Shown here piece by piece: positions 28,038-36,491 of a DNA stretch of 64,000 nucleotides. Positions within the stretch are counted from its first letter, which is position 1; the number at the start of each line of letters is the position of its first letter. This DNA comes from Kaistia hirudinis. Its GTDB lineage: Bacteria; Pseudomonadota; Alphaproteobacteria; Rhizobiales; Kaistiaceae. The notes below the pieces were generated by a model that saw nothing but the letters and a program-made list of their open reading frames with translations, did no database searches and was not told the DNA's origin. Where the stretch lies: NCBI RefSeq assembly GCF_014196455.1, contig NZ_JACIDS010000002.1:930001-994000 (forward strand), read 5' to 3'. The position numbers and the translations under genes are program-made.

Positions 28038-28868
28038 TCAGCTGCGGCTCTCGATGTCGCGCAGGATCAGCTGGCCGTGATAGGCCGACAGCTCGTAGCA
28101 GAGCACGAGTTCGTTCCGGTCGGCGTCATAGCGCGACGTCGCTTCGCCGCAATGCATCGCGCGCACCTTGGGCGGCGCGGCGAAGTCATAGGTGGCGCCG
28201 AGCTTCGCCGCGACCTCCTCGAGCACGTGATTGTCCTCGAGAATGGTGGCCTCGGCGACGTCCTGGTCGACGGGTGGGTCATAGGCGATCGGCAGGGCCG
28301 GTCCGGTAGTGCCGGCCGGGCGCAGGATTGCCTTCAGCGACGATTTCCAGTGCTCCACGGACTTCCGCCAGCTCTCGGCGCAGGCCATGCGCTTCGGCGC
28401 GGAAAGCCCCATGGCCTCGGCGATGTCGGCGAAGCCGTCCGGATCCGAGCCCGCCATGGCGCAGGCGATCGCGCTGGCGCGGGCCTCGTCGACCGAATGG
28501 GCGTCGGGAAGCGTCGCATGGCCGCCGGGCGCGACGCCCTGCTGGTGCGCGGCGAGGCGATACGAATCAATCGCATCGACCAGCGTCTGGTTGCCGGCAC
28601 CGGAGCGCGGCTCGAGCAGCGTCAGGGTCGCGAAACGATCCGCCGTCTCCTCGTCGGCGGGCCCGAGGCCATAGCGCATCGCCATCATGTGGCCGGCTTG
28701 GTGATAAAGCGCGAAAACGGCGTTGCCGACGATGAAGTCGACGATCTCGGCCATCTCCGAGTCGCTCAGCTGATCCGGTGTCCGCGGCTCGATATCCGGA
28801 ACGGCCGCCTCGGCTGCGAACGGGAGAAACAGGGCCAAAACGGCCGGGAAAATCAATGTAAGACGCAA
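28038..28868 (-). CDS. DUF4344 putative metallopeptidase with altered active site
   Basis: Exported protein of 276 residues with a signal peptide (MRLTLIFPAVLALFLPFAAE, then AA). It matches DUF4344: a helix expected to carry HExxH, then DEETADRFATLTLLE, and HSVDEARASAIACAMAGSDP. The expected zinc motif reads YHQAGH (His56-Gln57-Ala58-Gly59-His60), and the codon is CAA, so the catalytic Glu is replaced by Gln. The two histidines and the downstream acidic block remain, so metal binding may survive without hydrolysis. Alternatively the protein uses another base. It stands alone, 57 nt after the ABC-F gene start. Confidence 0.75.
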   Translation of the reverse strand: MRLTLIFPAVLALFLPFAAEAAVPDIEPRTPDQLSDSEMAEIVDFIVGNAVFALYHQAGHMMAMRYGLGPADEETADRFATLTLLEPRSGAGNQTLVDAIDSYRLAAHQQGVAPGGHATLPDAHSVDEARASAIACAMAGSDPDGFADIAEAMGLSAPKRMACAESWRKSVEHWKSSLKAILRPAGTTGPALPIAYDPPVDQDVAEATILEDNHVLEEVAAKLGATYDFAAPPKVRAMHCGEATSRYDADRNELVLCYELSAYHGQLILRDIESRS

Positions 28869-28974
28869 GATTCTGCCAAAATAAGCGGAAACGATGCGTC
28901 ATGCTGCGCCCCAAGGGATGGCGAAGCAAGCAACCATCGGCTCGGTCCAAAGATTTAATCCGGACCGTGACGCC

Positions 28975-29250
28975 TCAGGCCGCGAGGTCCGGCGCGAAGG
29001 CGGGCAGGGGACGGCGGCGCCCCGCGCCGGCCTCGCCCTGACGTCCGGTGCGGACCGCCGCGATCAGCCGATAGGGCATTTCTGCGAGCAAGCCGCTGTC
29101 GTCCTCGAAGGCCACGCCATCCTCATGGCAAGCGAGACTGCCGCCCACGAGATGGGCGGTGCCGTCGCTGCCCTCCAGTTCCAGCCAGCCGGCTCGGCGC
29201 TCGGTCTCATCAGCCAGATGGGCGATGAAGTCACGAAGATGCTCGTTCAT
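28975..29250 (-). CDS. Small hypothetical protein
   Basis: 91 residues, not recognised. MNEHLRDFIAHLADETERRA is a short amphipathic helix. The middle is mixed and acidic, and the end is Arg/Pro-rich. GGAGAAGAGCC stands right before the ATG, and the upstream small gene ends 12 nt away, so the pair forms a unit. I judge it real from the ribosome binding site and codon-level composition, not from similarity. Confidence 0.55.
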   Translation of the reverse strand: MNEHLRDFIAHLADETERRAGWLELEGSDGTAHLVGGSLACHEDGVAFEDDSGLLAEMPYRLIAAVRTGRQGEAGAGRRRPLPAFAPDLAA

Positions 29251-29262
29251 GGCTCTTCTCCG

Positions 29263-29490
29263 TCACGGTTCGTTTCCGTCCTGGCGTCCACCGCGCCGTT
29301 CCAGCCGCGCCGAGGTCACGATGCGGCCGCGCACATAGCCGAAGGACAGGCTGTCGGCGACGCCGTCGCCATAGATCAGCAGCATCTCGATCGCCGAGCG
29401 GGCGTCGCCGCCATGCGCGCTCAGGATGTCGTCGATGCGCTCCTGCATCGGATCCCGCGTTTCGATCGAGTCGGTCCTGACCATATTCAT
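29263..29490 (-). CDS. Small hypothetical protein, first of a two-gene unit
   Basis: 75 residues. The core (ERIDDILSAHGGDARSAIEM, then SLSFGYVRGRI) resembles the short helical hypothetical proteins found repeatedly in Hyphomicrobiales, with the pattern D-A-R/Ibranched helix and a terminal SxGYxRG block. No function is known. The start could also be the ATG two codons later or that of MQERIDD. It is followed by the 91-residue gene above with a 12-nt gap. Confidence 0.55.
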   Translation of the reverse strand: MNMVRTDSIETRDPMQERIDDILSAHGGDARSAIEMLLIYGDGVADSLSFGYVRGRIVTSARLERRGGRQDGNEP

Positions 29491-30037
29491 CCCCGGCTTT
29501 CTATGTTCCTATTTTGTTCTCATGGAGGCCGAAGTCAAGATGCGGGCTTTCGAGGACGGATTTCTTGGAGATATCGGCTGGAAGCCGGGCACGCGCCGCG
29601 ATCGTGCGCCGTTCAGCCGGCTTGTGCCGTACGGCGCTCTCATGAGCGGCCGAGCGCGCAGTACTAGCTGGCTCACGGCCTATTCGACTTCGCGATGAAC
29701 CATGCCGGCCTTCGGGCCGGCACGGATCTCTTGCGATCAGGCCTTGGAATCGGCGGGAATTTCGATCGGCGCGCGCTCGGGGAGGTGCTCACCGGCATTG
29801 GCGAACGCCGAAAGGCTTTGCGTCGGCACCGTTCGCGCGGTGCGCTTCATCCGCATGCCGGGGCGCCGGGGGAGGGCAACGAAGACGGGGGGCTCAGTCT
29901 GCAAGCCATCATGCCAAGTCTGCACATCGTCCTCCCTCGACCACGCTTGATCACGGAATAATACACGCTGAAACGCTTCGTGCCACCCTTCCCGCGCACA
30001 CGATTTTTTGAATCGGCGCGCGGGATGGATTTGGGCG
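29491..30037. other. Gene-poor stretch with one possible small gene and a hairpin
   Basis: 547 nt. The only candidate is a minus-strand frame at 29737-29925 (listed separately). A strong hairpin, TGCCGGCC and GGCCGGCA around 29702-29722, lies beyond its stop. Plus-strand frames around 29426-29698 and 29702-29950 have no convincing start signals or composition. The AT content rises around 29935-30015. Confidence 0.35.
29737..29925 (-). CDS. Possible small basic protein
   Basis: 62 residues, unknown. The sequence runs MQTWHDGLQTEPPVFVALPR, a basic patch ([10 protein letters not shown]) and an acidic end (LPERAPIEIPADSKA). GAGGGAGGACG lies immediately before the ATG, with a rather short spacer, and an inverted repeat lies 15-35 nt past the stop. 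These two signals are the only support. Confidence 0.38.
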   Translation of the reverse strand: MQTWHDGLQTEPPVFVALPRRPGMRMKRTARTVPTQSLSAFANAGEHLPERAPIEIPADSKA

Positions 30038-30547
30038 CTACGGCAGCGGCTCAGCCATCGCGACCTTCGCGTGCTCGCCGACCGCCGGCTTGGCGCCGGT
30101 TGCGGCGGCAGCGAGCATGAGCACCGAGGCGACCAGCGAGTTGCCGGAGTCCCAATATTCCGCCTGGGTCGGCTCGACGGTCAGAAGGCGGATCGTCGGA
30201 TCGTCGGGCGAATCCCACCATGCCTTCGCAAAGGGCGACCAGAGCTCCCGGATCATCTCGCGGTCATTGGAGAGGGTCGCCTCGCCCCGCATCACGAGAT
30301 ATTTCGGGTGATCGGCGAAGCCGAGCGTCACCGGCGAAGCGCCGACGTCGCGATAGCGAATGCCGTCATCCTCGACGAGGAAGAAGATCGCGCGCCGGTC
30401 GGCATCGACATGGGCCGTCAGCGGCCACTGCGCGATCGCCTCGCCATCGCGTCGGGTGAACAAGGCGAACTGGATCTTCCGCGCGAGCTTCCACACATGC
30501 TCTTCGAGCTCGGCGGGGGTCTTCGAGACGTCTTCTTCGTTGGCCAT
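30038..30547 (-). CDS. Pyridoxamine 5'-phosphate oxidase family (general stress protein 26-like)
   Basis: 169 residues with the FMN-binding split-barrel fold. [20 protein letters not shown] begins the barrel. The blocks [20 protein letters not shown] and [20 protein letters not shown], then [10 protein letters not shown], match the GS26/pyridox_oxase_2 group, which binds flavin but has no proven substrate in most members. AAGGAGAACGGA before the ATG at 30547 decides the start over the in-frame ATG at 30616. DinB ends 56 nt upstream of this start on the same strand. Confidence 0.85.
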   Translation of the reverse strand: MANEEDVSKTPAELEEHVWKLARKIQFALFTRRDGEAIAQWPLTAHVDADRRAIFFLVEDDGIRYRDVGASPVTLGFADHPKYLVMRGEATLSNDREMIRELWSPFAKAWWDSPDDPTIRLLTVEPTQAEYWDSGNSLVASVLMLAAAATGAKPAVGEHAKVAMAEPLP

Positions 30548-30602
30548 TCCGTTCTCCTTTTCGGTAAAGGAAGAACGTCGCCCGTCCGCGATGGTTGCGC
30601 GC

Positions 30603-31118
30603 CTATCCGAGCCCAATCCCGGTCTCGCGCTGGAACAGCAGCAGATCGAGCCCCTCGACGGCGTTCCGCCCGCCGATCCGCGTCAAGATCGCCGTCGCCT
30701 GGCCGCGATGGTGAGTCTGGTGGTTGAAGAAGTGGGCGAGGCCGGTGGCGAGCGGCTGGCGGATTTCAGCCGGGTTGGTGATCGTGCGGTAGGAGAAGGA
30801 GCCGGCGAGCGCGGCTTCGTCGAGCGTGTCGATATAGGCGATGATGCGCTCGTCCTCGGCCTGCATCAGACCGGCGAGTTCGTGGATGTCGGTGGTCAGG
30901 ATCTCGTCGAGCCGTGTCTGGGTGGGACCTGTGCCGGTGAAGCGGCGCATCCAGATCCGGTTGGTGACGACGATGTGGTTCAGCGTGCCGCAGACCGATC
31001 CGAAGAAGGCGCCGTGATCGGCCAGGAAATCGTCGGGGGCGAGCATTGCGGCGGCCTTGAGCACGCGCGCGTCGGCCCAGCGATTATAGCCGGCGAACAT
31101 CGAAAAATGAGCCTTCAC
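30603..31118 (-). CDS. DinB family protein
   Basis: 171-residue four-helix bundle of the DinB/YfiT type, a metal-binding fold used by several thiol-dependent transferases. The three expected histidines are present: one in [14 protein letters not shown] and two in [25 protein letters not shown] is the usual N-terminal helix. The specific reaction is unknown; DinB itself is DNA-damage induced, but many members respond to other stress or use bacillithiol, mycothiol or glutathione. It may be co-transcribed with the following stress protein. Confidence 0.9.
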   Translation of the reverse strand: MKAHFSMFAGYNRWADARVLKAAAMLAPDDFLADHGAFFGSVCGTLNHIVVTNRIWMRRFTGTGPTQTRLDEILTTDIHELAGLMQAEDERIIAYIDTLDEAALAGSFSYRTITNPAEIRQPLATGLAHFFNHQTHHRGQATAILTRIGGRNAVEGLDLLLFQRETGIGLG

Positions 31119-31352
31119 GGCAACTCCCTGCGTTTCCCCGGTGATCGGTGCCGGCTGGGACGACCCGAGCGCGACGTCACCTCGCGCTGTGCTGGCCGCT
31201 GCCGGCTTGTTCTGTTCGCCAAGCCTAGCCGCCTGCCGGCGGGGCCGGCAAGGGGGCGATGGCGCGCCGTCGAGCCGGGATCGCTTGCCGCATCAGGGCT
31301 CTCCGGCTATACAGCGCGCGACTTTTCAACCGTCGAAATGACAGGATCCGAT

Positions 31353-31775
31353 ATGGCGATCGAACGCACCTTCTCGATGATCAAGCCCGATGCGACGCGG
31401 CGCAACCTCACCGGCAAGATCACGGCGAAGCTCGAGGAGGCCGGCCTGCGCGTCGTCGCCTCGAAGCGCGTCTGGATGTCGCGCGCGCAGGCCGAGGGCT
31501 TCTACGCCGTCCACAAGGAGCGGCCCTTCTTCGGCGAGCTGGTCGAGACGATGACCGCGGGCCCGACCGTCGTGCAGGTTCTGGAAGGCGAGAACGCCAT
31601 CCTGAAGAACCGCGAAGTCATGGGCGCGACCAACCCGGCCAATGCGGCCGAGGGCACGATCCGCAAGGAATTCGCCGTCTCGATCGGCGAGAATTCGGTC
31701 CACGGTTCGGATGCGCCGGAGACGGCCGCGCAGGAGATCGCTTACTGGTTCTCCGGCGTCGAACTCGTCGGCTGA
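31353..31775 (+). CDS. ndk: Nucleoside diphosphate kinase
   Basis: Transfers the gamma phosphate from ATP to other nucleoside diphosphates through a phosphohistidine. It has 140 residues, the standard length. The opening [20 protein letters not shown] and the active site [14 protein letters not shown] (His117) are intact. The start at 31353 is fixed by the family N-terminus; the open frame to its left is meaningless. It is monocistronic, in a 234-nt gap from DinB. Confidence 0.97.
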   Translation: MAIERTFSMIKPDATRRNLTGKITAKLEEAGLRVVASKRVWMSRAQAEGFYAVHKERPFFGELVETMTAGPTVVQVLEGENAILKNREVMGATNPANAAEGTIRKEFAVSIGENSVHGSDAPETAAQEIAYWFSGVELVG

Positions 31776-31838
31776 ACGGATCGGGGCAAGCCCCCGGAAC
31801 GATCCGCGAGCGTTGCCTTGAGGCCGGCTTTGTCGGCC

Positions 31839-32282
31839 TCATTCGCGTCCGGCGTCGCGATAGCTCGCGCGGTTGACCCAGCGGTCGACCAGATTGAACG
31901 TCAGATTGTTCATGTCGCCGCCGAGACGCTTCATCTGCGCGTCGACATGCCTGAGGCGCCGCAGCAGGGTCAGCGACATGCGCGGCCTGTCCGCGTCCGC
32001 GACCTTGGCACCGGCCTGGCGGTTCGCCCGCGCAGCCCGGCTTTCCGCGCGATATTCGTCAAACGCCGTGCGCAGAAACGCGACTACGATGCCGAGCGCG
32101 CCAGCGAGGAAGCCCGCAAGCACCGTGCGGAACTGAAAGTCATTGAGATCGGGCCGATCGGAATAGATCAGCCCATTGAGCATGACCGAAGCGAAGCTGA
32201 CCGCAAGCGCCATAATGAAGGCAAGCCAATAACTGCGCAAAAGCCAGCCAATCGCGACGGCGGCAATCGCTGAAAAAATCAT
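31839..32282 (-). CDS. Hypothetical membrane protein
   Basis: 147 residues. Two or three N-terminal hydrophobic segments (MIFSAIAAVAIGWLLRSYWL, AFIMALAVSFASVML, FLAGALGIVVAFL) are followed by a basic, helical cytoplasmic half (EYRAESRAARANRQAGAKVA and RHVDAQMKRLGGDMNNL). No family recognised. It converges on ndk with 63 nt between. The ribosome binding site is weak. Confidence 0.55.
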   Translation of the reverse strand: MIFSAIAAVAIGWLLRSYWLAFIMALAVSFASVMLNGLIYSDRPDLNDFQFRTVLAGFLAGALGIVVAFLRTAFDEYRAESRAARANRQAGAKVADADRPRMSLTLLRRLRHVDAQMKRLGGDMNNLTFNLVDRWVNRASYRDAGRE

Positions 32283-32384
32283 AAGTCAATCCATCTACCG
32301 CCCGCGACCGGAGCATGTCGCAACGTGCCCTTGACGGCAAGATGGATCGTTCATGATTGACAAATGATTGACGCGGCGTGCCGC

Positions 32385-33008
32385 TCACGAAAGCGGCACG
32401 GCCACCACCTTGCGATAGGCCGGCCGCGTCAGGAGCCGGCCATACCAGGCCGCGATCGCCGGGAAATCCGGGCGTTCGGTGGGTATCTGGAACCATTCGT
32501 GGATCAGCGTGCCGAGCGGGAAGTCGCCGATGCCGAGGCGCTGGCCCGAGAGATAGGGCCGCTCGGCAAGTTCCGCCTCCGCAAGCGGAAGCAGTGTTGC
32601 GCAGCGCGCGAGGGCCGATTCGACCGCCGCGCTGTCGCGCTCTCCGTCCGCCGCGCGCAGCGCATTCGCGGTCAGGTCGCGGAAGGGCTGGGAGAAGGTG
32701 GAGATCGTCCAGTCCATCCAGCGATCGGCGAGCACACGGCGGGCCGGATCCGGCTCGTGGAGCACGCCGTCGGAATAGCGCGCCGCGAGATAGCGCACGA
32801 TGCTGTGCGACTGCCAGACGACGAGGCCGTCATCGTCGATCGTCGGCTCCAGGCCGCGCGGCGCTGCCGGGCGCTGCGGCGTACCGCCCGCGGCCGTGAA
32901 GGGGTTGCTCATCGTGCCGATGTGCTCATAGGCGAGGCCGATCTCCTCGGCGCACCAGACCACCTTCTTCACATTGTTGGAGAAATCGCGCCCCCAGATC
33001 CGCAGCAT
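32385..33008 (-). CDS. Glutathione S-transferase family protein (copy 1 of a tandem pair)
   Basis: 207 residues with an N-terminal thioredoxin-like domain (MLRIWGRDFSNNVKKVVWCA) and an all-helical C-domain ending GQRLGIGDFPLGTLIHEWFQ and YRKVVAVPLS. The N-terminal active site region has SNNVKK in place of the usual Tyr/Ser/Cys motif. The protein between residues 34 and 60 (MSNPFTAAGGTPQRPAAPRG) differs most from its neighbour, where the glutathione-binding VP loop would be, so this copy may be diverging. The start at 33008 is set by alignment with copy 2. Confidence 0.85.
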   Translation of the reverse strand: MLRIWGRDFSNNVKKVVWCAEEIGLAYEHIGTMSNPFTAAGGTPQRPAAPRGLEPTIDDDGLVVWQSHSIVRYLAARYSDGVLHEPDPARRVLADRWMDWTISTFSQPFRDLTANALRAADGERDSAAVESALARCATLLPLAEAELAERPYLSGQRLGIGDFPLGTLIHEWFQIPTERPDFPAIAAWYGRLLTRPAYRKVVAVPLS

Positions 33009-33120
33009 GCCGGCCTTCCCATCGATTCGCCGGCGACATGCCGGCGTCGGCGGTGGGATGCACCGCGGCGGGCGCGGGCGCAACCGCCGCTCCGCAGCCA
33101 GCATGCCGGGATGGACCGCG

Positions 33121-33741
33121 TCAGCTGAGCGGCAGGGCCACCGCCTTGCGATAGGCCGGGCGCGCGTTCAGCCGCGCATACCAGGCTTCGATCGCCGGCG
33201 TCGGCGGGCGGTCGATCGGCATCTGGAACCAGCCATGAATGAACACGCCGAGGGGGAAATCGCCGATGCCGAGCCGCTCGCCGGAGAGGAAGGGCTGCTC
33301 GGAAAGCGCCGCTTCGACAATCGGAAGCAGTGCGGCGCATTGCTTGAGGCCCGAGGCGCTCTCGGCCTCGTTGCGCTTTTCCGGCGGCAGGCGGATCACG
33401 TTCCAGAACACGTCACGGAAGGGCCGCGCGAAATTGGACGTCGTCCAGTCCATCCAGCGGTCGGCGAGGGCGCGTCGGCCGGGATCGGTCTCGTATAGAC
33501 CCCCATCCGAATAGCGGGCGGCGAGGTAGCGCACAATCGCGTTCGATTCCCACAGCACGATGCCGTCGTCTTCGATCGTCGGCACGAGCCCGTTCGGGTT
33601 GAGCGCGCGATATTCCGCGCTGTCGACCACACCGAAGGCTCCGCCCGCCGGAATGTGCTCATAGGCGAGGCCGATCTCCTCCGCGCACCAGAGCACCTTC
33701 TTCACATTGTTGGAATTGTCGCGCCCCCAGATCCGAAGCAT
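33121..33741 (-). CDS. Glutathione S-transferase family protein (copy 2 of a tandem pair)
   Basis: 206 residues. MLRIWGRDNSNNVKKVLWCA starts the thioredoxin-like domain. LNPNGLVPTIEDDGIVLWES is the intact glutathione-binding loop (cis-Pro and ES), and the C-domain ends GERLGIGDFPLGVFIHGWFQ. It closely resembles the downstream copy (32385-33008) in both halves. The two are separated by 112 nt and read the same way, which indicates tandem duplication. Substrate unknown. Confidence 0.9.
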   Translation of the reverse strand: MLRIWGRDNSNNVKKVLWCAEEIGLAYEHIPAGGAFGVVDSAEYRALNPNGLVPTIEDDGIVLWESNAIVRYLAARYSDGGLYETDPGRRALADRWMDWTTSNFARPFRDVFWNVIRLPPEKRNEAESASGLKQCAALLPIVEAALSEQPFLSGERLGIGDFPLGVFIHGWFQMPIDRPPTPAIEAWYARLNARPAYRKAVALPLS

Positions 33742-33816
33742 GGCGGAACTCCCTTGCCGTTGCGGCGCGAGAGTGCCGGATTGCGCGCGCGATTGCACGC
33801 CCCCGATGGTCGCAGT

Positions 33817-34278
33817 TCAATCCTTCCAGCGCGCCTTGGCGTCGTCGTCGCTCGCCTTGGCCGCGACCCATCCGGTCGGCGTGCCGTCGCGCGCGTGCTC
33901 CTTCTTCCAGAAGGGGGCGTGGGTCTTGAGGAAATCCATGACGAATTCGGCCGCCTCGAACGCCGCGTGCCGGTGGGTGGAGGCGGCGACCACGACGACG
34001 ATCGTCTCGCCCGGCCGGATGCGGCCATGGCGGTGAATGACCGTGAGGGCGGAAACCTCCCAGCGCTCGGCCGCCTGCGCGGCGATGCGGCCGATCTCCT
34101 TCTCCGCCATGCCGGGATAATGCTCGAGCTCCAGCGCATCGAGCCGGCCGTCCTCGTCGCGGCAGAGACCGGTGAAGCTGACCACGGCGCCGATATCGCT
34201 CCGCCCCGCCTGGATCGCCGCGATTTCTCCCGCCGTGTCGATCGGGTCCGCGGTGATCAGCGTGCGCAGCGTCGCCAT
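33817..34278 (-). CDS. moaE: Molybdopterin synthase catalytic subunit
   Basis: MoaE forms a heterotetramer with MoaD and inserts dithiolene sulfur into precursor Z to give molybdopterin. It has 153 residues. GAVVSFTGLCRDEDGRLDAL, LEHYPGMAEKEI, the IHRHGRIRPGE block and the C-terminal FWKKEHARDGTPTGWV are the conserved regions, including the catalytic lysine. It starts 3 nt after the moaD stop. Confidence 0.96.
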   Translation of the reverse strand: MATLRTLITADPIDTAGEIAAIQAGRSDIGAVVSFTGLCRDEDGRLDALELEHYPGMAEKEIGRIAAQAAERWEVSALTVIHRHGRIRPGETIVVVVAASTHRHAAFEAAEFVMDFLKTHAPFWKKEHARDGTPTGWVAAKASDDDAKARWKD

Positions 34279-34281
34279 GGC

Positions 34282-34533
34282 CTATCCTCCGGTCATGGGG
34301 GGAAACAGGGCAACTTCGCGCACGCCCGCGATCGGGGCGTCGCGCTCGGCATGGTCCTGGTCCAGCGCAACGCGGATCGCGTCCGGCTCGGCCAGGGCGA
34401 ACGCATAGGTCTCGCCGCGTCCCTGCAGCCAGCCGAGCAGATCGCCGACGGTCGCGACCGAGTCGGGTGGCTCAACCGTCTCCTCCGCCGTGCCGATCCG
34501 CTCGCGGACCCAGGCGAAATAGCGCAGCTTCAA
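34282..34533 (-). CDS. moaD: Molybdopterin synthase sulfur carrier subunit
   Basis: 83-residue ubiquitin-like carrier whose C-terminal Gly-Gly (PPMTGG) becomes a thiocarboxylate. LKLRYFAWVRERIGTAEETV is the family N-terminus. The start is a TTG at 34533 whose bases overlap the pgsA stop (TTGA), so translation is probably coupled. No ATG is available in the right place. It is immediately followed by moaE, its partner. Confidence 0.93.
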   Translation of the reverse strand: MKLRYFAWVRERIGTAEETVEPPDSVATVGDLLGWLQGRGETYAFALAEPDAIRVALDQDHAERDAPIAGVREVALFPPMTGG

Positions 34534-35141
34534 GGCTCTTCCTCCAGGATATGGCTCAGGCCAGCCCGGAAATAATCGTAGCCCGTATAGAGCGTCACGA
34601 TCGCCGCGATCCACAAGAGCACGAGGCCGATGAGGGTCGTATAGGGGAAATGGACATCGCCGGCGGGTCCTGCAAGGAGGAAGCCGAGCGCCACCATCTG
34701 CGTTGCCGTCTTCCATTTGGCGAGCCGCGTCACGGGCACGCTGACGCGAAGTTCGGCCAGATATTCGCGCAGGCCCGAAACGAGGATTTCGCGCGACAGG
34801 ATGATCAGCGCCGCCCAGATCGACAGATTGTCGATCGTGCGTTCGAAGACGAGGGCGAGGATACAGGCCGAGACGAGCAGCTTGTCGGCGATCGGATCGA
34901 GCATGCGTCCGAGCGAGGATTGCTGCTTCCAGATTCGGGCCAGATAGCCGTCGAAATAATCGGTGATCGAGGCGACGATGAAGAGCGCGAGCGCGATCCA
35001 TCGCCATTGGTCGCGTCCTCCGACCACGCAGAAGACGACGAGCGGGACCGCAAGGATGCGGCCATAGGTCAGAATGTTCGGCAAGGACAGCAGCAGCGCG
35101 CGCTGCGGTCGTCTCGCCTCGAAGCCGCGCAGCTGGCTCAT
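34530..35141 (-). CDS. pgsA: CDP-diacylglycerol-glycerol-3-phosphate 3-phosphatidyltransferase
   Basis: Makes phosphatidylglycerol phosphate, the committed step to phosphatidylglycerol and cardiolipin. Membrane protein of 203 residues with about five helices. The CDP-alcohol phosphotransferase signature is complete (DYFDGYLARIW, then SLGRMLDPIADK: D-x2-D-G-x2-A-R-x8-G-x3-D-x3-D). It overlaps moaD by 4 nt. In many Hyphomicrobiales uvrC lies directly upstream of pgsA; here uvrC is about 21 kb away. Confidence 0.96.
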   Translation of the reverse strand: MSQLRGFEARRPQRALLLSLPNILTYGRILAVPLVVFCVVGGRDQWRWIALALFIVASITDYFDGYLARIWKQQSSLGRMLDPIADKLLVSACILALVFERTIDNLSIWAALIILSREILVSGLREYLAELRVSVPVTRLAKWKTATQMVALGFLLAGPAGDVHFPYTTLIGLVLLWIAAIVTLYTGYDYFRAGLSHILEEEP

Positions 35142-35345
35142 CGCGTCCCCCGGAGCATGGTTCCTGATAGCCTATCGTCCCGCCCGGTCACAAGGAAATG
35201 CCGTCGACGGGCTCACTCATGTCTGAATCCCTAGACGGCTGACATAGAGATCACATGTTGCATCGGTAAGGGGGACGGCACGTTTCGTCAGCCGTCTCTC
35301 TCGCTTTCCGCCGCTTCATAGCGGCTTCTTGGCTCCGGAGGAGCG
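35142..35345. promoter_or_regulatory. Divergent promoter region between pgsA and dgkA
   Basis: 204 nt between divergently transcribed genes. It should hold both promoters. It contains no convincing gene and no clear repeat. Confidence 0.35.
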
Positions 35346-35720
35346 ATGCGCGCCTGGATCGATCATTTCGGCAAGGCCTTCGGCTGGTCGCTGTCGGGCC
35401 TGCGCATTCTCGTGACGAGCGAGATGGCCGCGCGCATGGAGCTGGCGGCTGCTGCCGCCGGCCTCGCCTGGATCGCGTGGCTCGGGCGCTCGTGGCAGGA
35501 GATCGGCGTCTATGTGATTCTCTGCCTCGTGACGCTGGCGGTGGAGGCGCTGAACACGGCCGTCGAGACCATCGTCGACGAGATCTCGCCGGGCCGTTCG
35601 TCCTTCGCCGGCCGGGCCAAGGATCTCGGCTCGGCGGCGGTGTTCCTCATGCTCGGTGCGACCGGGCTCTATGTGCTTGGCCTCACCGCGGCGACCGTGC
35701 TCAGCCGCGCGTCGGCTTGA
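35346..35720 (+). CDS. dgkA: Diacylglycerol kinase
   Basis: Small trimeric inner membrane kinase that recycles diacylglycerol to phosphatidic acid. It has 124 residues and three hydrophobic helices. The catalytic block EALNTAVETIVDEISPG with the later AKDLGSAAV is fully conserved. CCGGAGGAGCG precedes the ATG. It lies opposite pgsA, another phospholipid gene, and its last 20 nt overlap the 3' end of the convergent flavin reductase gene. Confidence 0.96.
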   Translation: MRAWIDHFGKAFGWSLSGLRILVTSEMAARMELAAAAAGLAWIAWLGRSWQEIGVYVILCLVTLAVEALNTAVETIVDEISPGRSSFAGRAKDLGSAAVFLMLGATGLYVLGLTAATVLSRASA

Positions 35721-36267
35721 GCGCCTCGGCCCAGATCGCGAGTTCGTCGAGCATCGACTTCGCGCTGGCGAGGATCAGTTCGTTCGGCTGCAGGCGGTCG
35801 TCATCGCCGATGAGCGAGGCGACCATCGGCAGCGCGACGCCCTGCGGGATCGGCATGACGTTGAGCGTCGTCAGCTGCTGCTTCAGCGCCTGCGCGGCGC
35901 GAAGACCGGCGGAGACGCCGCCATAGCTGACGATGCCGGCCGGCTTGCGGCCCCATTCGCTGTAGACGAAGTCGAGCGCGTTCACGAGCGCGGGCGGGGC
36001 GAAGTAATTGTATTCCGGCGTCACGATGGCGTAGGCATCCGCCGATTCGACGCTGGCGCTCCAGGCCTTGGTATGGGCGTGCTCGTACTGCTTGAGGCGC
36101 GGATGGCGCGGCTCGTCATAGACCGGCAGCTTGAAGTCGGCGAGATCGACGAGCGTGGCATCGAACGCTCCATGCGCGCGGGCATAGTCGTTGAACCAGG
36201 TGGCGATGGTCGGGCCGATCCGACCCGGCCGCGTGCTGCCGATGATGACGTTGAGCTTCAGGGCCAT
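35701..36267 (-). CDS. NADPH-dependent FMN reductase family protein
   Basis: 188-residue flavodoxin-fold protein. GSTRPGRIG at residues 10-18 is the FMN phosphate-binding loop and VTPEYNYFAPPALVNALD is the second flavin-contact block typical of the ArsH/YieF/azoreductase group. It probably reduces quinones, chromate or azo compounds with NAD(P)H, but the substrate cannot be told. It ends inside the tail of dgkA on the other strand. Confidence 0.9.
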   Translation of the reverse strand: MALKLNVIIGSTRPGRIGPTIATWFNDYARAHGAFDATLVDLADFKLPVYDEPRHPRLKQYEHAHTKAWSASVESADAYAIVTPEYNYFAPPALVNALDFVYSEWGRKPAGIVSYGGVSAGLRAAQALKQQLTTLNVMPIPQGVALPMVASLIGDDDRLQPNELILASAKSMLDELAIWAEALKPTRG

Positions 36268-36491
36268 GGGCCTCTTCCAAAGGTGGGCGGATGATAAGGT
36301 TCAGCTAGTCTCGTTGTTGCTGCAGCGCAACCGTCCCGATGGCATCATCCGGTGAACAGCCTGTCGTCCGCCCGGCCCCCTAGTCGCCGCCCCATGGTCC
36401 GCCTTGGCAGGCGCGCGCACCGCGGCTATGAGGAACGCCCGCGCAGACGGACGTCCCCAAGGGCGCCGTGATCCGCCGAGCCGAGGACGCC

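Noticed and set aside
26520-28958. 812-codon plus-strand frame opposite the ABC-F and DUF4344 genes
   Set aside because: Low-complexity Arg/Gly/Val composition with no motifs. The opposite strand has intact ABC signatures.
29426-29698. 90-codon plus-strand frame
   Set aside because: Overlaps the small minus-strand gene with a better start signal. Its own start lacks a ribosome binding site, although the last part (MRAFEDGFLGDIGWKPG) could be revisited.
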